A stretch of DNA of 64,000 bases from Bullera alba (Eukaryota; Basidiomycota; Tremellomycetes; Tremellales; Bulleraceae), in assembly GCA_001600095.1 (NCBI GenBank), contig BCIX01000006.1:434001-498000 (forward strand), read 5' to 3'. The notes below the pieces were generated by a model, which saw only the letters and a program-made list of their open reading frames with translations, was not told the DNA's origin and made no database searches. Position numbers and translations under genes: made by a program. Below are positions 1 through 9,961 of this stretch, piece by piece. The first letter of the stretch is position 1. Every line of letters starts with the position of its first letter.

Positions 1-863
1 CTTCAGCGGCGGCCTCGCTCTCTGTCGTTTCTTCAATCTCCTCGGGTTCGCCATCGGGTCCAAGGGCAGCTTCACTTCTCCTGCGCTTGCGCCTCAACGT
101 CTCCAGACTGTCCCTGACTCGAGCGGGCAGATCTCCCACCGCATTCCCCCCGTCGACTCGAATATTGTCATCGTCCTCATCCTCAAACGCATCTGAATCC
201 ATGCGCCCAGTGGCCGGCTCGATATCCTCCCAGTCGTTCAATTGACGCAGATCGTATATCGCGACTTGATTACTGCTCAATCCCGTGGTCAATCCCCTGC
301 TGACTCCACGGAGCAACACCCCTTCCAGGTATTCATACAAGTTTCCCTCTTTCTCCTCGAATTTGACCCGATGCTGGGATTTCGGCGCTATATTTCGGAA
401 CCGAGTCAATCGCTCTCTCAAAGTATTGAGCAACTGCGCCGTAGATGGTGGCACGAGATTAATGTTGGTTGACGGTTGAAGGATGTTGGTATTGAGGATC
501 AAGGAGTTGCACAAGAGCAAATGATGGAGGGCGATTGATGAATTGGCATTACAGAGCTCGTTTATCGCTTTACACAGCTACCACAAGAGCTGTCAGCATG
601 TCGGCGTGGGCGTATCTCTTGGAAGCTAGACTCACTCTGAAGCATCGCGTTAAGGACGTTCGGTCCAACAGCGTCATGACCTTGACCAAGGCCTCCTCGG
701 GTAGCTCGACCAATCGATTCTTCCCATCCGGACAGGGAACTTCATATGGCTGGATCTTGCGAGGCGGCGGGTCGATCGGGTCTCGCGAAGCCGGCGGTCT
801 TGGAGGCTGAGCGGTCGCTTTCGATCCCTTGGACCGACTCAGCAGGATCTCGATCATGTTCAT
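1..863 (-). CDS. F-box protein, N-terminal part (runs off window)
   Basis: Two exons are visible: 863-636 and 577 to the window edge. They are joined by a GTGAGT...GTGGTAG intron in phase 0; the nearer acceptor at about 592 would give an immediate stop. The joined N-terminus contains LPEEALVKVMTLLDRTSLTRC followed by FRLCKAINELC, the leucine/serine pattern of an F-box (about residues 53-85). F-boxes bind Skp1 in SCF ubiquitin ligases, so a substrate-receptor role is inferred. After it comes a helical stretch, then an acidic and basic tail (DEDDDN, RRKRRR). No WD40 or LRR repeats are seen before the sequence ends, so the substrate domain is unknown. Confidence 0.6.
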
Positions 864-1142
864 GTTGGGCAGATGTTGGTGAGAAGAGTTGAAGTTGAAC
901 GATGACGATGGATATCGTGGGTCCGTAATCAGAGTTCGAGCATTGGATTGGCGTCTGGCGACCTCGCTTTCGGCTTCAGGCCGGGTGGCAAAACTTTGAG
1001 TGCACCCACCCTGGCTGCGTCATGTGCAGCAACACCACACGAGCATGTCCAGTATCGTGCTGTACATCATCTCAAGGGCTACAGGTCCTGATACATCAAG
1101 GTAAAGCTACAACAGTCCATGCCAATTCGTATCACGCTTTCA

Positions 1143-4100
1143 TCACCACTATACGCCGTGTCAGTATTGTCAATGGGGCCAATCGACCACTCACATATGT
1201 CTCATCCCGATAATCCACTATGGCCGGCAAATTCTTCTCCTTCCGCTTGACCTTTTCCGCTGCCCACTTTTCGAACCTACCAATGCTTGTATCAGCAATG
1301 AGTCCTCTGTCGTAAGTCTCGACTCACCACTTCTTCATCTTCGCTCGACTGTATCAACCCATCAGCACCTCACAGACTGAAACCGAGGTCATAACGCACC
1401 TCTTCTCATTACCGACGTTGACCGTGGCTATCATTTTCATCTCCGGTCCACAGGGCAGTGACAGGGCGAAACATGTCAATTCGAAGAACGACGAGTGTTC
1501 AGAGTACGGCACTCCTATCAATACTTATCAGCATCTCCACCTGGCATCCAAGAGAATTGGCACCCACCATACATCATGAACTGGCGACAACTCCCCCTCA
1601 TGGGCTTCAAGCTCGCGTCGGTGAAGACGCGCGATTGGTCACGCCGGATCACCATGTTGATGTCTGGTAGTGTCTCTGTGCCCGCGGGCGGGCTGTATGA
1701 CCAGCCTGTTGGTCGAAATCCAATGATCCGGTCGAAATGGGGGTGCAGGCGGGCCAGGTAGGGCTGTAGAGCATCTAATTGTATATTGCCCAGCGGTAAC
1801 AAATGGACTTGGCACTGTTCGCAGGTCAGCTCGACCATCCTCGACCATCCAGCGTTGGTTAATATGGCTCACGGCAATTGGATCAGTGTCCATCATCGAG
1901 TGCAGCTCTTCATCAGTCTGGCACAGCAGAATGCCCCGTTTTCTGGGATCGCAATATATCCTCGATCCCAACGCCTTTGCCACAGCTACATTCACGCTCA
2001 GCATCTACACTTTCACCCAGAGTTGACTCACCCTTGACGATACGTTCCTTGCCGATGGAATACGTGCCCATGACGACCAATGTCCTCGCCGTGGGTTTCA
2101 CCTTGATGTCCCGCTTCGTGTCCGGCTTAACGTCTCTCAACACATCTCCAACGTCCCTCTTCACTTCGGGCTGGTGTTGATCCACTTCCATCCCGGGCTC
2201 CATCTTCACATCCGGCTCATACTCCATCTTGACTCCATCCTCACTTTCCCGCTTGACAAGCCAAGTCGTCATCAGGGCCTTCGATTTGCCTTCGGCCTCT
2301 TCGCGGACAGCGTTGATGTCGGGTTTCACATCGAATTTGTCCGCGTTTTCCGCTTTCACCGACCCCTTGATGTCATCCAGAGGGGGCGCAGTGTCTGAAA
2401 TCCCGACGCAGACTTTCCGTGCAAGCAGCGCGCAGGCTTCGATCACTTGCGGCTGAGGTGGGAAACAGTACTTTGGGTTCAGGTATGTTGTGTCGAGGTA
2501 GCAGGTGTCGATCTTTGCTCGCGCGATAGCCGGGTGCAAAATCATCTTGGGACAACTGACGATCCGTTAGCGTGCACAGCCAGCCTATGATCAGACTCAC
2601 GCTCGGAAATCGCCACAGTGAAGATATCGGAAGATCCTCTTGCTGCCCACGTAGGGGCTTTTGAAGGTCGAATCCCCTGCATTGACCGTTTGAGGGCCTT
2701 CAAAGAGGAAAATGGACGATCCGGGGCCTGCGAAACTTGATTAGAAGCTGTGCAGCCTCAACCGACGATTTCTTCAGCTTACAGTGGTTCGCCTCTATTG
2801 GCGTTACCGTCACTCCGCCAGTATTTGGCATGACAAAGGGGACATTGTCGGGCAGGCCGTGCTGAGTCGTGTCAGCAAGCTCTGCAACCGCCATCACAGT
2901 CAACTCACCACCCATTTCCGCTCGACGCCGAGCATATGGACTATGAGATTGGCTGTCGTTTCGGAGCAGTAGATTGGTCCTTCTTTCCAGCTCTTGGACA
3001 AATTGGTATAATGATCCGAATGCGCGTGACTACACTTGATCAATGGTCATCTTGCATTTCGCACTCACGTGAGGAGGTACGCCTTGACCTTCGGCACCGC
3101 GCCGTACCTGAACGCATCTACAGCTACTGGCATCCCACTCAATACCTGATCACCACAGTCAGCACTGACACGTGATGATTGTTGGAGATGGCTCACCTTG
3201 TAGAAAGGGGCTTTACGGCGGCCAAAAGTCCGCTTGCCATCCCGCTTGAGGTCGATCTCGGCATCTTTCCACTGTTCCTTCTCCTTGTGTCCGCTCATGA
3301 GGACCGAGAATGCATTAGGGCCTTTGGACACTTCTTCCGGCGGAGGCGAGGGAGTTGAAGGAGCAGGTGAGAAAGAATGGCCGATGGAGGTGATGGGTCG
3401 AGCTGCCCTGTTCGGAGTACTACTCGATGTACGAGGTGAATCGAGACAGCTATTGATGTGGTTTTGGATCACCTACCATAGACAATCAGTAATTGAGACA
3501 GCAGATTGGGAGGGATACTCACAGCATTGGGCTTGCCCTTGAGTGACCGTTGACAGACTGGGCATTCATCCACCTTCTCATTCGCCGGCCCTCTCTTCCT
3601 CTTCATCGACACTGGCGGGGGTGTCGCGATGACTTCGGACAGATCGTCATCTCCTTCTTCCTCCATACCCATACCTTCATCTTCCGGCTCATCCCAGATC
3701 ATGTCCATATCCAGTCCGCCCATCGATCCCCTCGGGTCTGCTTCAAATGCCAAGGAAGTCGAGTCGAGCTTACTTCCAGCCTGTTCATCGGCGTCGTAAA
3801 CGATAAAGTCCTCGTCTTCGAGTGTTTCCGGATCCTGCATCCTGTCCTCGTCGTCACTCGCATCTCCTGCCTCTGAAGGGGCTTTGACGGATCCGTCTCC
3901 GTCGAACAAGTGCCCGTCGTCCTCTGTGTCGGCTGTATTGACGATTTGGGGCCAAGTGGGGGGTTGCTTGAAGCCCGGTAGATCGGGGAACGGATTAGGA
4001 GGGGATTGCTGTGGCGGTACTTGAGGCGACGGTGACCTTTTACGGACAGAAGGTCCGGGTAGATCATCATCCACTTCAACCTCTTCAGCAGGGCGAGCTC

Positions 4101-4386
4101 TTGCAGCTGGTGACTTCTTGGGCGCAGGTGTCACCTCGACAATATCATCATCGTCGCTGATGACGACCGGATCGAAGGCGGTACCGTCGATCGCTTTTCC
4201 TTTCCCCTTGCCATTCATTGCACTGGACTTGAACGCCTGGGACTTCCCCGAGTCGACCTTGGCCGACCTGGCAGGCTTCTTCGATGTTGTACCCGTGCTG
4301 CTGGCGCCATCGGATTTCTGGAAAAAGTTGAGCAGGCTTCCTGAGCCGGAGGCGCTGTCCTTCTTCTTGGGTGTACTTCTAGCCAT
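1143..4386 (-). CDS. PSO2: DNA interstrand crosslink repair nuclease, SNM1/PSO2 family
   Basis: Multi-exon gene starting MARSTPKKK. In order: a PIP-box-like SLLNFFQK near residue 20; an acidic linker; a UBZ4-like zinc finger (CPVCQRSLKGK, then the last H and C in IQNHINSC, 3550-3410); the metallo-beta-lactamase HAHSDH at 3011-3029, where an intron separates the preceding Leu-Thr codons from the motif; GDSTFKSPYVGSKRIF and HCGDFRA; and the beta-CASP region with GTYSIGKERIVK, CDPRKR, VPYSEHSSF and FELTCFALSL. SNM1/Pso2 enzymes are nuclear 5'-exonucleases that trim DNA around unhooked crosslinks. The beta-CASP part carries a roughly 110-residue insertion rich in VKxE motifs (about 2080-2440). 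The last exon is taken to end at TGA 1143-1145 after a 46-nt intron. It is divergent from the ankyrin gene. Confidence 0.92.
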
Positions 4387-4664
4387 TATATCGGGGCATC
4401 TTCTGGCCGCGTCGCGGTTGGTGTGAGTGTGTCCTCTTCAACCCACTGCTGTGGTCGATAGTAAAGTAGGGTTGTCAATCTGAAGTAACCACTCATGGCA
4501 ACTAGCGATTCAAGGACGTTGCTCACTGCCCTCGCCGCTGAGTCCGATCACCTATGTAACGTCACGTGATCCTTGGTGCCTGGAAGTAGGATTTGCCACC
4601 CAACTCAATTGACCTCGCTCAAAAAGTTCAACGCCCACCCGTTGTCGAGGTCAACCACTACAAC

Positions 4665-5381
4665 ATGGCCAAACCAACAGAAGAGGAGAGCCAGGAGTTC
4701 CTGCTGTCGTGTCGGTATGGCGAGCTGGACGAGGTGAAGGAGTTTGTGGAAAAATTCGGCGCAGAGGTTGTCAGCGATATCCGGGATGATCGAGGCAATA
4801 GCGCCCTCCATATGATCTGCGGCAATGGCCATCTAGGTGGGTAATTCTTTCCCCTGCTCCCTGTCGAGTAGCTGAACGAAGCGAGGAATGTACTGATGAT
4901 CTATATCAGATGTCCTGGAATACCTCCTGCCCCATGCTAGCAAGTCGTTGCTCTCGGCCACGAACTCGAATGGATCACCAGCTATCCATTGGGCAGTGTT
5001 CAACAATCACGTAGGATGCGTCAAAGCTCTCGCCGAGTTGCCAGAGGAGCAGGGCGGTGGACTCCAATTAGTCAAGGTAGGTCAATCCCCTCACGTAAAG
5101 GTCTGCAGTGTTGACGGCTGGTCGTATAGCAAAAGAACCGAGCAGGGAGGGATACCTTCGACGAAGCGCTTTTTGCCGGTGAAGGCAAAGAGGAAGTCGC
5201 TGGTTGGATAGAAGGCTTCTTGTTCAAACTCGAGGGAGACGGGGAGGAGGATGTGCCCGAAGCAGAAACGGCAGATGGAGAGGTGGAGAAGGTGCACGAG
5301 GGGGATGATGTCAAGGATGAGGATATCGTAGAGGAGATTGCGAAGAAGACGGAAGAAGTCGATCTCAAAGCGTCATCATGA
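4665..5381 (+). CDS. Yar1-like ankyrin-repeat protein
   Basis: Three exons (4665-4836, 4910-5076, 5130-5381) encode about 196 residues. The first ATG in frame, MAKPTEEESQEFLL, is at 4665. Two ankyrin units are readable: RGNSALHMICGNGHLDVLEYLL and GSPAIHWAVFNNHVGCVKALAEL (residues about 45-110). Next come NRAGRDTFDEALFAGEGKEE and an acidic tail rich in E and D. Order and length match yeast Yar1, a small ankyrin protein that chaperones ribosomal protein uS3 (Rps3) during 40S assembly. The Yar1 assignment is by architecture only; many short fungal ankyrin proteins exist. It shares a 278-bp divergent promoter with PSO2. Confidence 0.6.
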
Positions 5382-5629
5382 GAGTATTCTACTCCACATC
5401 AGCACGGGGCTACGCACTAAAAGATGAGAGTTGACCTCACCCTAGATTGCCACATGTAACATCAGCCCGGTAATGCCGTCTACAAAGGACCAGACGAAAC
5501 GCACCATCTCGGTCTTCGATCATCGGTCGACCAGACTACCTACTCTCCCTATCCTCTCCTTCATCGCCACTCGGAGACTCTAACCCAACACTCACTCATC
5601 ATTGACCCAATCATCATCACAGAACGACC

Positions 5630-6649
5630 ATGCAGACAAGAAAGGCCGAACTTCACGAAGGCGGGCAATCAGACAACAGCACGCTGGTCAAGACTGAGTA
5701 TGGCCAGCCGTCGCTCTCCGATATACCGATGGCAGACGAGAATACATTGATCACGAATGAAGAGAGCGAGCGACCACTTGCGGATGTATCGATGGAGGAC
5801 GACGACACGCCTGTGAAGGGGGAAGGTCATGAGCGATCGCTTGGGCATATACCGACGGAGGGGACCAGTACCCAGATGGTCAAGTACGAGCTGTCCTCAG
5901 ACACCGCAATGGTGACGACTGAAGGTCAAGAAGCCTCGCCATTTACGCGGACAATCAAGACTGAAAATGCGAGCGGTTCGGCGACCAACATGCCGACCGA
6001 ATGGAAATGCGAGCTTCTTGGCACCATACTGGGCATCCGGTCGAAGGAGATACTCCAGTGCCTGGGTTTCCCATCGCAAACTTTTGTTGTTGACCGGGAG
6101 TCGGGCAGGACATGCCAATATCGATCCTTTAGGGATTACTGCTTCGACAAGTCCGACCTGCCAAGGAACGTTGGATGGCCCTGTGAGACTGCTGGCGTGC
6201 TAGGCCGATATTCTCGGACCGGGATATTCCTCGCACCGTCCGTCGAGCATGCCAATTTGTCTTGTGTCGCCCTCACAATCAGCGATCCTGGGTCGATGAT
6301 GACCCTACTCAGTCAATTGGGCAAGCCCAAATACCATCAACCAGGGACCGCGGGTACCACACTTACTGAGCCATTCAACAATTTCAGAGCCAATGCGATG
6401 AGCGACAGGTTCACCTGGGACCTGGGCAGTATCCCCGTGACCTACACCAATCCGGAGACGAAAGAAGTCGAGTCCTGCGAGGTCAGAGCCACTTTGGTGA
6501 ATGAAGACCAGCGAAGGTTCAGCTCAGTTCTCGGTCCACCGAATTCATTACCAATTTTCGACCCCGGCGTTACCAGCCACCCCTGGGTCTTTGGAACCAG
6601 GCAAATCATGGCGGCGATGGAAGCGATGGGGGCACCGACGGGAACTTAG
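5630..6649 (+). CDS. Unknown protein, member A of a local tandem family
   Basis: Intronless, 339 residues, not recognised. The N-terminal 110 residues are low in complexity and contain repeated psi-K-x-E motifs (VKTE, VKGE, VKYE, IKTE) between repeats like PLADVSMEDDDT and SLGHIPTEGT. The C-terminal half is folded-looking and shared with the genes at 8011 and 9962. It has a L-G-[KR]-P-[KD]-x-H element (LGKPKYH), a FN...R segment and TWDLGSIPVTY followed by VESCEVRATLV. The end, WVFGTRQIMAAMEAMG, matches the decayed fragment at 7105-7400. No signal peptide or membrane segment. A nuclear or SUMO-related role would be a guess from the motifs only. Confidence 0.7.
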   Translation: MQTRKAELHEGGQSDNSTLVKTEYGQPSLSDIPMADENTLITNEESERPLADVSMEDDDTPVKGEGHERSLGHIPTEGTSTQMVKYELSSDTAMVTTEGQEASPFTRTIKTENASGSATNMPTEWKCELLGTILGIRSKEILQCLGFPSQTFVVDRESGRTCQYRSFRDYCFDKSDLPRNVGWPCETAGVLGRYSRTGIFLAPSVEHANLSCVALTISDPGSMMTLLSQLGKPKYHQPGTAGTTLTEPFNNFRANAMSDRFTWDLGSIPVTYTNPETKEVESCEVRATLVNEDQRRFSSVLGPPNSLPIFDPGVTSHPWVFGTRQIMAAMEAMGAPTGT

Positions 6650-7104
6650 TCTGGGAGATCGGCTTTAGGATACTAGTACTTGGGAGCTTTTGGCTGATTA
6701 CTGACAGTCTGATGCACATGTGTTTGGATGTCTTATCTTTGCTGATGGACGAGGCTCTCCCTGCTGCATCTCGTTGACAGGGACGCCAGGGTCATAGCAA
6801 ACGATGCCGCCAAAGTACTCACAAGAGAATTGAACAAACAAGACGGTGGACTTCTATAGGTCATTGGTCGACAGTGTATGAACCGATAAATGGCACGTCA
6901 CTGACCAAGTTGCAGCTAGCTGGATCTCGCGGGATGACAAAAGGGAAGCTCGAGGATGGTCAGTACTCGGCTGTGATACTCTCGGGAATGTCAGACGAGG
7001 GGGGACGAGGAACTGCTGTCCGTGTGCTGCCCAGGTAGGTCGCCAGTGCAAGACCCATAATGACACCACATCGACGATCGATGACTGGCACAACACTTAG
7101 CGTG
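6650..7104. other. Intergenic stretch upstream of decayed family member
   Basis: No credible gene is seen. By position it should hold the 5' part of the family member whose 3' end survives at 7105-7400, but no clear homology to the N-terminal or central part of the family could be read, so that part is either lost or too decayed to recognise. Confidence 0.4.
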
Positions 7105-7400
7105 GATGATCAGACCCCTCCATAAGCGAGAAATATACCTGGGAACTGGGACGTATCCCCGCGACCTGTATCCACTCCAGTACGAACAAGGTCGAGTCCT
7201 GCAATGTCACCGCGACTTTGGTGAACCACGAGGAGCGGATCCTCAGCTCCGCACTTGTCACATCGACAGCACCGCAATCCTGGTTTCCCCCTGGGAGGAC
7301 CGACGATAATCGGGTTTTTGGGACCAAGAGCATTGTGGCTGCCATGGCAGCTTCAAAGACTGCACAGAATGGGAGTTCGGCTGTGGGCTTTGCCTTCTAG
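7105..7400 (+). pseudogene. Decayed 3' fragment of the local tandem family
   Basis: The frame ending at TAG 7398-7400 reads YTWELGRIPATC, then KVESCNVTATLVNHEE and RVFGTKSIVAAMAASK. This parallels gene A (FTWDLGSIPVTY, EVESCEVRATLVNED, WVFGTRQIMAAMEAMG). An in-frame TGA lies just upstream (about 7104), and the central and N-terminal parts of the family are not recognisable before it. It is therefore read as a truncated paralogue of the gene at 5630, probably from a tandem duplication that later decayed. An alternative is the last exon of a spliced gene whose first exons were not found. Confidence 0.65.
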
Positions 7401-8010
7401 TCCCCAAGTACGTATGGTGACGACTGACTATGTACCTGTGTCTAAATACAATTCCAGCTGATGCACTCATTGCAAGCTAAAAAGGGTACTGGCACTACTA
7501 CGTTCGCTGATACAGAACCGAGTCCACCATCTGCCCCTGAACAGTTTTGTGCCACCAACCCCGTCTGTCAGATATCGTCGTGACAGGTGGCGAAGCCGTC
7601 GATCGTCCTGTACGAAAACGAAGCATCATGATGACACTGGGCACTGACAACATCAAACACGTACGAGGGTCGACGGCCTTCGCAGCGATCGAGCACGGCA
7701 ATCACGGAGCCTGGTTGTGATATAACGATTTGCGACAGGTCGCCATGGTGTTTCACCCGACAACCCTTTCACCATCTTCCTCCTTTGATGACAAGGCCGA
7801 GAGTACTACTGTTCACTGCTTCTTGAGTTTCAGGGATCAGTCGTCCGTCACACGCAACACTACAATGGCAACCACACTCCCTCGCCACTTGGCTCTATCA
7901 CTACCCAATCTGAACCTCTTCATCCTGCTTTCTTCCAACTATCCACCCAGTTCGCAACATTGCACTCACTTCGACGACTCGACATTCCGATATCTCGATA
8001 CCCAAGCATC
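7401..8010. other. Intergenic; start of first duplicated unit
   Basis: From 7672 the sequence is a diverged copy of the stretch beginning at 9587: both start gacggccttcgcag, and both contain catggtgtttcacccga about 70 bases later. This is the promoter and 5' leader of gene B. Nothing recognisable lies at 7401-7671. Confidence 0.55.
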
Positions 8011-9093
8011 ATGGGTGCAGAGCTTCCAGCGTCGGCGTATAGCACCTCCTTCCAGAACACAATGCACACCTCAACGGGAAAGAATACACACCCGGGTCCG
8101 ACCTTCGGAGGGGAATTCAAAGCTGAGGAGTCCGAGCCAGATCAAATGCAAGGTATTGAAAAATCTCACGCAGGTGGCAAGCAGGAAGATGGCGGTGACG
8201 TGGAGGAGTACAAGCAAAAGAGCAGTGACGACAGTGACCCCCGAATTGCGGGCAGTTCAGCAGAGGAAGCCAGCAAGTTGATTTTCGTTGAGTATAAGCC
8301 AGGCGAAAGCCAAACCCCCGGTGCGGAACCTCCCAGCCCGGCGTCTGACGAAAGCGAGGAGAGCGGGAACGATGACGAAATGGAGGAAGGCGAGGAAGAG
8401 AGTGACGGGGTTGCGGAATCGGGTTTCGTGCACACTTGTGGTCATGTGCACGTCTGTAGCCATGTGGACTACTCTGAGTTCTGCAGTGACGTGTGGGGAA
8501 ACGACCTTCTCAAGCGACTATTCCACCCATCGTTCAATGATATACGCAGAGGACTTTTGGACAAGGCTGAGCTCAATCAGGTCTCAGACTCCGATTCGGG
8601 AGGTCAACCCGGAGCTTCCGTCGCGGAAATCACTTCTGTCGGTGAGTTGTCACTCGGGCAAGTCTTCCCCATGCCTTTCACCCTCAACTCGACCCAGCGA
8701 AATGCTATGAAAGCGATCGGTCTCCGTCACTACCTTGGAACCGCCAGTCTTAACATCACGGTCGATGGTGAGCCGGAACCCGATGGCACAGAGGTGACTC
8801 TTTTCAACCCCGTTGAGGTGTTTCAAGCCATCACGAAGCTTGGCCGACCGGACCGACACACCCCGACTCATCAAATGTGGTGCTCAGAGGACCCAGCCGC
8901 CCGCAATTGGAATGAGCGGTTCAACGAGGACCGACTGAGAGGAATGGAAGATGTGCTCGAATGGGACATTCCCGGGACGTATACTGGTGTCGTGATAGAG
9001 GTCGAGGAGTCTGGGAACATGTCGAAAATCGATCTCAACCTGGTCCTACGAGCTAGGTCAGACAGGGGTTTTGTCCCTCCCTGGGACCTCTGA
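8011..9093 (+). CDS. Unknown protein, member B of the local tandem family
   Basis: Intronless, 360 residues from ATG 8011 (MGAELPASAYSTSF). Not recognised. It aligns along its length with the gene at 9962: DVWGNDLLKRLF/DKWGNDLLKRIF, NAMKAIGLRHYLGTASL/YAMKALGLNNFLGSAEL, VFQAITKLGRPDRHTPTH/VFQAITELGRPDKHIPTH, NLVLRARSDRGFVPPW/KVVLRARSYRNFVPPW. The N-terminal third is acidic with degenerate psi-K-x-E motifs (FKAE, GKQE). A His/Cys-rich stretch, HTCGHVHVCSHV (about residues 148-159), replaces CYVQREHDHGLH of the sister and might bind metal. No transmembrane or signal segment is seen. Confidence 0.75.
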   Translation: MGAELPASAYSTSFQNTMHTSTGKNTHPGPTFGGEFKAEESEPDQMQGIEKSHAGGKQEDGGDVEEYKQKSSDDSDPRIAGSSAEEASKLIFVEYKPGESQTPGAEPPSPASDESEESGNDDEMEEGEEESDGVAESGFVHTCGHVHVCSHVDYSEFCSDVWGNDLLKRLFHPSFNDIRRGLLDKAELNQVSDSDSGGQPGASVAEITSVGELSLGQVFPMPFTLNSTQRNAMKAIGLRHYLGTASLNITVDGEPEPDGTEVTLFNPVEVFQAITKLGRPDRHTPTHQMWCSEDPAARNWNERFNEDRLRGMEDVLEWDIPGTYTGVVIEVEESGNMSKIDLNLVLRARSDRGFVPPWDL

Positions 9094-9239
9094 CCCTCAT
9101 ATTCAGAGTCTCACAGGATACAGGGTAATCGGTGTGAAGTGGATTCCCGGCATCGAAGTACTAGGTGGACTGTGTGCATGTCTTGGCGCATCTGGCTACA
9201 GGTCACTGACTGTTCGGCGGTCGCTGTGAGAGGTTCTAC

Positions 9240-9447
9240 GTTGATTCTCAGCTTCAACCGAAGGATGACAATCAAGATGAGCTGGACGGACTATGGGTAC
9301 CCTCTCCAGCTTTCTCTGCAGGTCCCGCTTTTCGGATGCTTCATGCTAACACCGCGTTTCACTCCTCAGCGCCTCAGCCTTCATAATCATCAGTGCCCTT
9401 TCATGTCCACCGACCACCAATCACATCATCAAGACTTTGTATAGTCT
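9240..9447 (-). pseudogene. Truncated copy of the coiled-coil gene at 11226
   Basis: The plus strand here (cttcaaccgaaggatgacaa, caagatgagctgg, ctgcaggtc) repeats the 3' end of the coiled-coil gene at 11220-11400. On the minus strand fragments such as ETIQSLDDVI and RDLQRKLER match ETTQGLSEMI and RDLQRQLDR of that gene, but stops and frameshifts break it. Homology stops near 9447, so only the last 65 or so codons were copied or survive. It sits downstream of gene B exactly as the intact coiled-coil gene sits downstream of gene C. Confidence 0.7.
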
Positions 9448-9961
9448 CCATGATCCAGCACGATAGTGGACAAAGGACGGGCATACCGCATAAGCTGCAT
9501 ATCGTGTCATTTCGTATGTGGCAGTCACCACTCAGAGCTCAAGTCATGACGTGGTTACGCGGGAAAGCTGAGACGACTCACAGGTAGACGGCCTTCGCAG
9601 TGATCGAGCACGGTAATCACGAAGCCTGGTTTGCGATAGATCGGTCATCGACAAGGCGACATGGTGTTTCACCCGAAAATCCATTTAGCACCTCCTCCTT
9701 TGTTCGCCATCATGGGTGAGAACAGTCGTATTAGACTATCAGTACTAGCATTCACTGCTTCTTCGGTTTCATGCACGAACCATTGGTCACGCTTCAGCAA
9801 GAACCACAACTCCTCGCCACTCGACTCTAGCACGATCAGTCTGACCGTCTTCATAGTTCATCCTGTGTTCCTCCAACTACCTACTACGTCCTCAACATTG
9901 AGTTCACACACTCAGACTTCCACACCTTCACTTCTGATTCACTCAAGAGTCAATAGTCAGC

